Of a stretch of DNA of 37,055 nt, positions 31,915 to 37,055 are shown one piece after another. Source of the stretch: Betaproteobacteria bacterium (GTDB lineage Bacteria; Pseudomonadota; Gammaproteobacteria; Burkholderiales; Rhodocyclaceae); NCBI GenBank assembly GCA_012026675.1, contig VEPA01000265.1:1-37055 (forward strand). Direction: 5' to 3'. How positions within the stretch are numbered: the first letter of the stretch is position 1; every line of letters begins with the position of its first letter. The translations under genes were made by a program, and so were the position numbers. The notes under the pieces are model-generated. The model made no database searches. It saw only the letters and a list, made by a program, of their open reading frames with translations, and was not told where the DNA came from.

Positions 31915-32192
31915 GTGACACTGTGCCGGATCCTGCCAGTCGCCCCGCCGTGGGCAGTGGTTTCCGCTTGCAGTGGGAGCCGGCGCAGGACTGCTATGTG
32001 CTGCTGTATCCGGAAGGCATGGTCAAGCTGAATCAGAGCGCGGGAGAAATACTCAAGCGCTGCGATGCGCAGCGCTCGGTGGCGGACATCGTGGCCGATC
32101 TGGAACAGGCATTTCAGACCACCGGCCTGCGGGATGAGGTCCAGGCGTTCTTGCGCATGGCATACCAGCAGAAATGGGTGAGGTGGTTATGA
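31911..32192 (+). CDS. pqqD: PQQ biosynthesis peptide chaperone PqqD
   Basis: A 93-residue RiPP-recognition-element protein that binds PqqA and presents it to PqqE. The motifs [30 protein letters not shown] and a C-terminal [10 protein letters not shown] are typical of the family, and length is normal. It overlaps pqqC and pqqE by four bases each (ATGA), which supports tight co-translation of the complex. Confidence 0.94.
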   Translation: MSDTVPDPASRPAVGSGFRLQWEPAQDCYVLLYPEGMVKLNQSAGEILKRCDAQRSVADIVADLEQAFQTTGLRDEVQAFLRMAYQQKWVRWL

Positions 32193-33394
32193 ACGCGCCG
32201 CAGATCGGTGCAGTTCCGGCCTTGGCGGCCAACGCCGCCGCGGAACTCAATCCCCCCTTGTGGTTGCTGGCGGAGGTGACCTATCGCTGCCCCCTGCATT
32301 GCGTTTTTTGCTACAACCCGGTGGATTTCGAGCAACACAAACAGGAGTTGAGTACCGACGACTGGCTGCGTGTGCTGCGCGAGGGGCGTGCCATGGGGGC
32401 GGTGCAGTGCGGTTTTTCGGGTGGCGAACCGCTGCTGCGCGACGATCTCGAAGTTCTGGTGGCTGAAGCGCGACAGCTCGGTTACTACACCAACCTGATT
32501 ACTTCCGGAGTCGGTCTTACCGAGGCGCGGGCCGAGCGATTCAAGGCGGCCGGGCTCGATCACATCCAGCTGTCGTTCCAGGATTCGACGCGCGAGGTCA
32601 ACGATCTCGTCACCCGCACCCGGACATTTGGCCTGAAGCAAGAGGTGGCGCACATCATCAAGGCCAACGGCTGGCCGATGGTGATCAATGTGGTGATTCA
32701 CCGGCTGAATATCGAACACATCGGCCGCATCATCGAGATGGCGGCCGAACTGGGGGCGGAATATCTGGAGTTGGCCAACACCCAGTATTACTCTTGGGCT
32801 TTTGTGAACCGTGATCAGCTGCTGCCGACGCGCGACCAGTTGATTCGCGCCGAACAGGAAACTGATCGCTGGCGTGAAAAACTTGGTGACAAGATGCGGA
32901 TCTTTTTCGTCAGTCCCGATTATCACGAAGCCAAGCCCAAGAAGTGCATGAACGGCTGGGGCAATGTCTTTCTGACCATCACCCCCGACGGCACGGCTTT
33001 GCCGTGCCATACCGCACGCATGTTGCCCGGGCTGAGTTTCCCGAATGTGCGTGACATGGGACTGAAGGGAATCTGGTTCGACTCGGAAGGTTTCAATCAT
33101 TACCGGGGAACGGGCTGGATGAAAGAGCCTTGCGCCAGCTGTGAAGACAAGGAGAAGGATCTCGGCGGTTGCCGTTGTCAGGCTTATCTGCTGTCTCAGG
33201 ATCCTGATGTGGCCGATCCGGTGTGCCCGAAGAGCCCCCATCACCATCTGGTGGAAAAGATACTCTCCGAGGCGGAAACGCACGCAGCGAGCGGAGTTGA
33301 TGCCGCTGCTCCCTGGGGCGCCGGGCAGAACGTACATCCATTGATTTTTCGGGGTCCGCAGGAGTCGCGCAGCTTGAGTTCCGGATCCAAGTAG
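32189..33394 (+). CDS. pqqE: PqqA peptide cyclase PqqE (radical SAM/SPASM)
   Basis: A 401-residue radical SAM enzyme that links Glu16 and Tyr20 of PqqA. The SAM cluster cysteines are Cys34, Cys38 and Cys41 (CPLHCVFC), with FSGGEPLLRDDL as the GGE motif. The SPASM domain has Cys253, Cys273, Cys315, Cys318, Cys328, Cys330 and Cys346 for its auxiliary clusters. ATG 32189 overlaps pqqD; an in-frame GTG 15 bases earlier is less likely. The last 40 residues or so after the SPASM domain (from EAETHAASG) are an unusual low-complexity tail that I do not know from other PqqE proteins. Confidence 0.95.
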   Translation: MNAPQIGAVPALAANAAAELNPPLWLLAEVTYRCPLHCVFCYNPVDFEQHKQELSTDDWLRVLREGRAMGAVQCGFSGGEPLLRDDLEVLVAEARQLGYYTNLITSGVGLTEARAERFKAAGLDHIQLSFQDSTREVNDLVTRTRTFGLKQEVAHIIKANGWPMVINVVIHRLNIEHIGRIIEMAAELGAEYLELANTQYYSWAFVNRDQLLPTRDQLIRAEQETDRWREKLGDKMRIFFVSPDYHEAKPKKCMNGWGNVFLTITPDGTALPCHTARMLPGLSFPNVRDMGLKGIWFDSEGFNHYRGTGWMKEPCASCEDKEKDLGGCRCQAYLLSQDPDVADPVCPKSPHHHLVEKILSEAETHAASGVDAAAPWGAGQNVHPLIFRGPQESRSLSSGSK

Positions 33395-33434
33395 CTTCCA
33401 CGGCGGAACCCCGCAGCGACGCGGGAATACATTC

Positions 33435-34640
33435 GTGCCACAGTTTTTTCGCGCTCTGCGCTCCCGCAACTACCGGCTGTACTTTCTGGGGCAGGTGGTT
33501 TCACTGGTCGGTACGTGGATGCAGCAGGTCGCCATGCTGTGGCTTGCCTACCGGCTCTCCGGCTCTGCCCTCACGCTGGGTACGGTGGGCTTTGCCAGCC
33601 AGATTCCGATTCTGGTTTTCGCGTCCCTCGGCGGTGTCTGGATCGACCGTTTTGACCGTCGCCGCTTGTTGTTGTGGACGCAGTCCCTGTCGCTGTTGCA
33701 GTCACTGTTACTGGCGGTCCTGGTCTGGCAGGAGATGGTCTCGCCCGGATTGCTGGTCCTGCTCGCATTTATCCTCGGTTGCCTGAATGCGGTGGATGTT
33801 CCGGCACGTCAGTCGATCGCGGCGCAACTGGTGGAAAGTCCGGCCGATCTCCAAAATGCCATCGCCTTGAATTCGATCGTGATTCAATCCGCCCGTTTCA
33901 TCGGGCCGGCGATTGCCGGCGTGGTTGTCGCCGCAGCGGGCGAAGCCGTGTGTTTTCTGCTCAACGCCGCTTCGTATCTCGCCGTGCTGCTGGCGTTGAG
34001 CCTGATCCGGATCACGTCGGTGCCCGCCAGGCCTACGCCGGCATTGCAGGCCTTGCGCGAGGGTTTTCAATACGCAAGAGGCCATCGCCAGATCAGAAGC
34101 TCGCTGCTGCTGGTCGCCAGCATCAGTTTCTTTGCCACACCCTACACCGTGATGATGCCGCTGTTAGCACGCGAGATATTTGGCGGCGACGCGAGTACCT
34201 ATGGCGGCTTGATCGCCAGCGCCGGTGCAGGGTCATTGCTGGCTGCCGTGGCGCTTGCCAGCCTTGCCGATACACGAAAATTGCGGCACTGGATCGTATG
34301 GGCGGCAGCCCTGGTCGGCATCAGTCTCGCTGTTTTTGCCGTGACACCGGTGCTCGGATTGGCGTATCCGGCCCTTGCTGTTCTGGGTTTTGCCGTGATC
34401 ATCACGTTTTCCGGAAGCAATACACTGATCCAGACTCAGCTGGCGGAAAACTACCGGGGCCGTGTCATGGCCATTTATACGATGGCGTTTCTGGGTGTGG
34501 CGCCACTGGGCAGTCTCGCCGTGGGAGCCGTCGCCGAAGTGATCGACATTCGTCTCACCCTGGTGGTTTGCGCTGCGGTGTCCCTGCTTGCAGCGCTGCG
34601 CTATCGTCAGTCGGCGGCGAGCATCGAACAGAACTCCTGA
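33435..34640 (+). CDS. MFS transporter (EntS-like exporter family)
   Basis: A 401-residue major facilitator protein with about twelve hydrophobic helices. FRALRSRNYRLYFLGQVVSLVGTWMQ is the standard opening of the EntS/DUF894 exporter group; GGVWIDRFDRRRLLL is the MFS loop-2 motif, and AVDVPARQSIAAQLV and YRGRVMAIYTMAFLGVAPLGS are further landmarks. It starts with GTG at 33435, 40 bp after pqqE, and may be co-transcribed. A PQQ export role would fit the position but is only inference; members of this group also export siderophores and drugs. Confidence 0.82.
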   Translation: MPQFFRALRSRNYRLYFLGQVVSLVGTWMQQVAMLWLAYRLSGSALTLGTVGFASQIPILVFASLGGVWIDRFDRRRLLLWTQSLSLLQSLLLAVLVWQEMVSPGLLVLLAFILGCLNAVDVPARQSIAAQLVESPADLQNAIALNSIVIQSARFIGPAIAGVVVAAAGEAVCFLLNAASYLAVLLALSLIRITSVPARPTPALQALREGFQYARGHRQIRSSLLLVASISFFATPYTVMMPLLAREIFGGDASTYGGLIASAGAGSLLAAVALASLADTRKLRHWIVWAAALVGISLAVFAVTPVLGLAYPALAVLGFAVIITFSGSNTLIQTQLAENYRGRVMAIYTMAFLGVAPLGSLAVGAVAEVIDIRLTLVVCAAVSLLAALRYRQSAASIEQNS

Positions 34641-34660
34641 ACGCCTTGCTTCATTCCGGA

Positions 34661-35236
34661 TCAGCGTGCAATGCGCTCGGCGATCCATGATTTCAGCGAC
34701 GCCAGGTCGTCGGTAAAACTGCCGCAGTGCATGAGGCTGACGCCGAAAACGTAGGCGTAGAGCATTACGCTTCTTGCCTGCGCCTCTCTGCTTTCGAGAC
34801 CGCAGGCCAGGAACAGCCGGCAGGCGCAGGCGAGGCGTTCCGCGTCGACTTCTTCGACGACGGCAACGGCTTGTGCGTCGCGTCGCGCCCAGTCGCGCAC
34901 GGCAGCCTCGATGGATATGCCCTTGCGGTTGCGTGCCGAGGCGTAAACCTCGATGGTGTGGAGCAGGGCGGCGACTTCGCCGCCGGGTTCGGCCTGGGTC
35001 TGCTTGCGGATGTCGCGGATGCGGCCATCCTTCCAGAACGTCAGCACCGCATCCAGCAGATCGCGCCTGTCCTTGAAGTGCCAGTAAAAGCTGCCCTTGG
35101 TCACTCCCAGGCGCTTGGCCAGGATTTCCACGCGCAGCCGCTCGGCGCCGTGTTCGGCCAGGATGGCGATCGCGCCTTTGATCCATGCCTCCCGGTCCAG
35201 TGCGACGCGGGGTGTTTTTGACGGTCTGTTTTCCAT
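34661..35236 (-). CDS. TetR family transcriptional regulator, probable etfBA/fatty-acid regulator
   Basis: A 191-residue TetR-type repressor. The DNA-binding head is WIKGAIAILAEHGAERLRVE with ILAKRLGVTKGSFYWHFKDR as the helix-turn-helix, and the ligand-binding helices fill the rest, including YAYVFGVSLMHCG. Length is typical. It is divergent from etfBA across 131 bp containing two 18-bp dyads of the same form; one overlaps its own ATG, so autoregulation is likely. By position its ligand may be an acyl-CoA, and it could also control the beta-oxidation operon, though the dyad there differs in sequence. Confidence 0.9.
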   Translation of the reverse strand: MENRPSKTPRVALDREAWIKGAIAILAEHGAERLRVEILAKRLGVTKGSFYWHFKDRRDLLDAVLTFWKDGRIRDIRKQTQAEPGGEVAALLHTIEVYASARNRKGISIEAAVRDWARRDAQAVAVVEEVDAERLACACRLFLACGLESREAQARSVMLYAYVFGVSLMHCGSFTDDLASLKSWIAERIAR

Positions 35237-35250
35237 ACGGTTAGGTATTG
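35233..35250. promoter_or_regulatory. TetR operator site 1
   Basis: CCATACggttagGTATTG, five of six arm positions symmetric, overlaps the TetR start codon (35234-35236) and the -35 (TTGACT 35248-35253) of the etfBA promoter. Same arms and spacer length as site 2. Confidence 0.6.
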
Positions 35251-35277
35251 ACTTTTTTGTTTGGGGTGGAGTAGTAT
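35248..35277 (+). promoter_or_regulatory. etfBA promoter
   Basis: TTGACT (35248-35253) and TAGTAT (35272-35277) with an 18-bp spacer, lying between the two operator-like dyads and about 90 bp before etfB. Binding to either dyad would block it. Confidence 0.5.
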
Positions 35278-35285
35278 CTCACATT

Positions 35286-35303
35286 CCATACCAAAGCGTA
35301 TGG
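35286..35303. promoter_or_regulatory. TetR operator site 2
   Basis: CCATACcaaagcGTATGG is a perfect 6-6-6 dyad just downstream of the putative -10, at the expected transcription start of etfBA. Confidence 0.65.
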
Positions 35304-35367
35304 AGTAGGCGCTCTTGTTTATCGCTACAATGACCAATTCAGATCAACCAAAATCAAGGAGACTCGC

Positions 35368-36117
35368 TTGAAAATTCTCGTTCCGGTCAAGCGCGTGATT
35401 GACTACAACGTCAAGGTTCGCGTCAAGGCAGACGGCACTGGTGTCGATCTGGCGAATGTGAAGATGTCGATGAATCCCTTCGACGAAATTGCTGTCGAAG
35501 AAGCCATGCGCCTCAAGGAGGCCGGTCTGGCCACGGAAGTGATTGCCGTTTCCTGCGGCCTCACCGCCTGCCAGGAAACCCTGCGCACGGCGATGGCGAT
35601 TGGTGCCGACCGCTCGATCCTGGTCGAGACCGATGCCGAACTGCAGCCCCTGGCCGTGGCCAAGCTGCTGGCCGCCGTGGCGAAGAAAGAGGATCCGCAA
35701 CTGATCATCCTCGGCAAGCAGGCCATCGACGACGACGCCAACCAGACCGGCCAGATGCTGGCCGCCCTTCTGGGCTGGTCGCAGGCCACCTTCGCTTCGA
35801 AAGTAGTGATTGCCGATGGCAAGGCCACCGTCACCCGCGAAGTCGATGGCGGTCTGGAAACCATAGAAATCAGCCTGCCGGCCATCGTCACCACCGACCT
35901 GCGACTCAACGAACCGCGCTACGCCACGCTGCCCAACATCATGAAGGCGAAGAAGAAGCCGATGGAAACGGTGAAACCGGTTGACCTCGGCGTCGATGTG
36001 GCGCCGCGATTGACCACGGTGACCACCACCGAACCGCCCAAGCGCAGCGCCGGCATCAAGGTCGCCGATGTCGCCCAGTTGATCGACAAACTCAAGAACG
36101 AAGCGAAGGTGATCTAA
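35368..36117 (+). CDS. etfB: Electron transfer flavoprotein subunit beta
   Basis: A 249-residue ETF beta subunit. [61 protein letters not shown]-like AMP-binding segment, [22 protein letters not shown] and [23 protein letters not shown] are the family's core motifs. It binds AMP and, with EtfA, carries electrons from acyl-CoA dehydrogenases to the ETF-quinone oxidoreductase. The start is TTG at 35368: AAGGAG lies seven bases upstream and the sequence aligns from that codon. The rare start may limit its translation. It directly abuts etfA. Confidence 0.95.
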   Translation: MKILVPVKRVIDYNVKVRVKADGTGVDLANVKMSMNPFDEIAVEEAMRLKEAGLATEVIAVSCGLTACQETLRTAMAIGADRSILVETDAELQPLAVAKLLAAVAKKEDPQLIILGKQAIDDDANQTGQMLAALLGWSQATFASKVVIADGKATVTREVDGGLETIEISLPAIVTTDLRLNEPRYATLPNIMKAKKKPMETVKPVDLGVDVAPRLTTVTTTEPPKRSAGIKVADVAQLIDKLKNEAKVI

Positions 36118-37055
36118 ATGGCCATTCTTGTCATCGCAGAACACGACAACGCCAGTCTGAAGACGGCGACCCTCAATGCCGTCACCGCGGCGGTGAAGAT
36201 CGGCGGCGAGATACACATCCTCGTCGCCGGTACCGGTTGTGGCGCCGTCGCCGAACAGGCATCGAAAGTCGCCGGCGTCGCCAAGGTGCGCGTTGCCGAC
36301 GCCGCCCATTACGGCGACCAGACCGCGGAGAACCTCGCCGCCCTGATCGTCGCCAATGCCACAGGCTACAGCCACATCATCGCCCCGGCCACCAGCAACG
36401 GCAAGAACACGCTGCCGCGCGTCGCCGCCCTGCTCGACGTGGCGCAGATATCGGAAGTCATCTCCGTGGTCGCTGCCGCCACGTTTGTGCGCCCGATCTA
36501 TGCCGGCAATGCCCTGGCCACGGTCAAGTCCGCCGATACGACCAAGGTCATCACCGTGCGCACCACGGGTTTCGATGCCGCGGCCAACTCGGGCGGCAGC
36601 GCCGCTGTCGAGGCACTGGCAGCCGGCCCGGATCTTGGCCAGTCCAGACTGATCGGTCGCGAATTGACCAAATCGGCGCGGCCGGAACTCGGTGCGGCGA
36701 AGATCATCGTCTCCGGCGGTCGCGGACTGGGCAGCGGCGAGAACTATCACAAGCTGCTGGAGCCGCTGGCCGACAAGCTGGGTGCCGCCATGGGCGCTTC
36801 CCGCGCCGCGGTGGACGCCGGCTTCGTGCCGAACGACTACCAGGTCGGTCAGACCGGCAAGATCGTCGCGCCGCAGCTGTATATCGCCATCGGTATCTCG
36901 GGTGCGATCCAGCATCTGGCGGGCATGAAGGATTCCAAGGTGATCGTGGCGATCAACAAGGATGAGGAAGCGCCGATCTTTCAGGTTGCCGATTACGGCC
37001 TCGTCGCCGATCTGTTCCAGGCGTTGCCGGAACTGGTCGAGGAATTGGGCAAGAT
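36118..37055 (+). CDS. etfA: Electron transfer flavoprotein subunit alpha (3' end beyond window)
   Basis: The ATG follows the etfB stop without a gap and the frame is open to the window edge, giving 312 codons of a protein normally 310-320 long, so only a few residues are missing. [22 protein letters not shown] is the usual start; the FAD-binding C-terminal half has [37 protein letters not shown] and [20 protein letters not shown]. It holds the FAD of the heterodimer and accepts electrons from acyl-CoA dehydrogenases such as the one at 23369. No stop codon is seen because the window ends. Confidence 0.95.
   Translation, partial: MAILVIAEHDNASLKTATLNAVTAAVKIGGEIHILVAGTGCGAVAEQASKVAGVAKVRVADAAHYGDQTAENLAALIVANATGYSHIIAPATSNGKNTLPRVAALLDVAQISEVISVVAAATFVRPIYAGNALATVKSADTTKVITVRTTGFDAAANSGGSAAVEALAAGPDLGQSRLIGRELTKSARPELGAAKIIVSGGRGLGSGENYHKLLEPLADKLGAAMGASRAAVDAGFVPNDYQVGQTGKIVAPQLYIAIGISGAIQHLAGMKDSKVIVAINKDEEAPIFQVADYGLVADLFQALPELVEELGK

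Noticed and set aside
32114-33469. 451-codon minus-strand frame opposite pqqE
   Set aside because: Mirror of the radical SAM gene with no motifs of its own.
35344-36915. 523-codon minus-strand frame opposite etfBA
   Set aside because: Same kind of shadow; it would cover two complete ETF genes and has no recognisable motif.
1-37055. CRISPR array, insertion sequence, tRNA or rRNA
   Set aside because: Reading both strands I found no regularly spaced repeats, no transposase-like protein and no tRNA- or rRNA-like sequence.

Overview
The window is high-GC DNA with short intergenic gaps and many 4-nt start/stop overlaps. Gene content points to a betaproteobacterium, most likely a Rhodocyclales-type aerobic or denitrifying degrader of acids and aromatics: aerobic phenylacetyl-CoA epoxidase, a fatty-acid beta-oxidation set with its own ETF, PQQ synthesis, tartrate use and an enterobacterial-type YcaO. 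The taxonomic placement is an inference from gene content only.

Layout. (1) 1-327: about 66 bp of pyruvate-kinase-like sequence at the left edge (a decayed copy of a segment of the intact pyk at 7946), then no gene. (2) 328-7824: a tartrate/D-malate locus. A LysR regulator is divergent from a TRAP-type binding protein, tartrate/D-malate dehydrogenase, the two tartrate dehydratase subunits ttdA and ttdB, a DctA-type symporter and a DUF1330 protein. A strong hairpin follows, then an AEC-family permease. (3) 7946-9400: pyruvate kinase, where the C4 acids of the previous block would feed. (4) 9444-13268: the paaABCDE operon behind a near-consensus sigma-70 promoter whose -10 lies inside a 42-bp dyad. 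(5) 13371-16496: a small exported OB-fold protein, ycaO and a DUF6279 lipoprotein. (6) 16497-20998: a relatively AT-rich island holding one 1254-residue exported WD40-propeller/caspase protein. (7) 20999-23210: IclR regulator, DEDDy 3'-5' exonuclease, isochorismatase-family hydrolase. (8) 23292-28866: beta-oxidation operon of acyl-CoA dehydrogenase, a 27-codon leader ORF, a bifunctional 3-hydroxyacyl-CoA dehydrogenase/enoyl-CoA hydratase, and thiolase. (9) 28883-29881: proline iminopeptidase on the minus strand. (10) 30062-34640: pqqA, terminator, pqqBCDE and an MFS exporter. (11) 34661-37055: a TetR regulator divergent from etfB and etfA, with two matching operator-like dyads between them; etfA runs off the right edge.

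How the parts connect. Phenylacetate and fatty-acid catabolism both yield acyl-CoA dehydrogenation steps that need ETF, so blocks 4, 8 and 11 are metabolically linked. The tartrate block converts tartrate to oxaloacetate (dehydratase) or D-malate/tartrate to pyruvate-level products (dehydrogenase), next to pyruvate kinase. The least explained items are the secreted WD40-caspase in an AT-rich island, the leader ORF and hairpin that hide the ribosome-binding site of the hydratase/dehydrogenase gene, a dispersed 17-bp repeat found just downstream of three minus-strand genes, and a TRAP binding protein that has lost its membrane subunits but sits with a DctA symporter.
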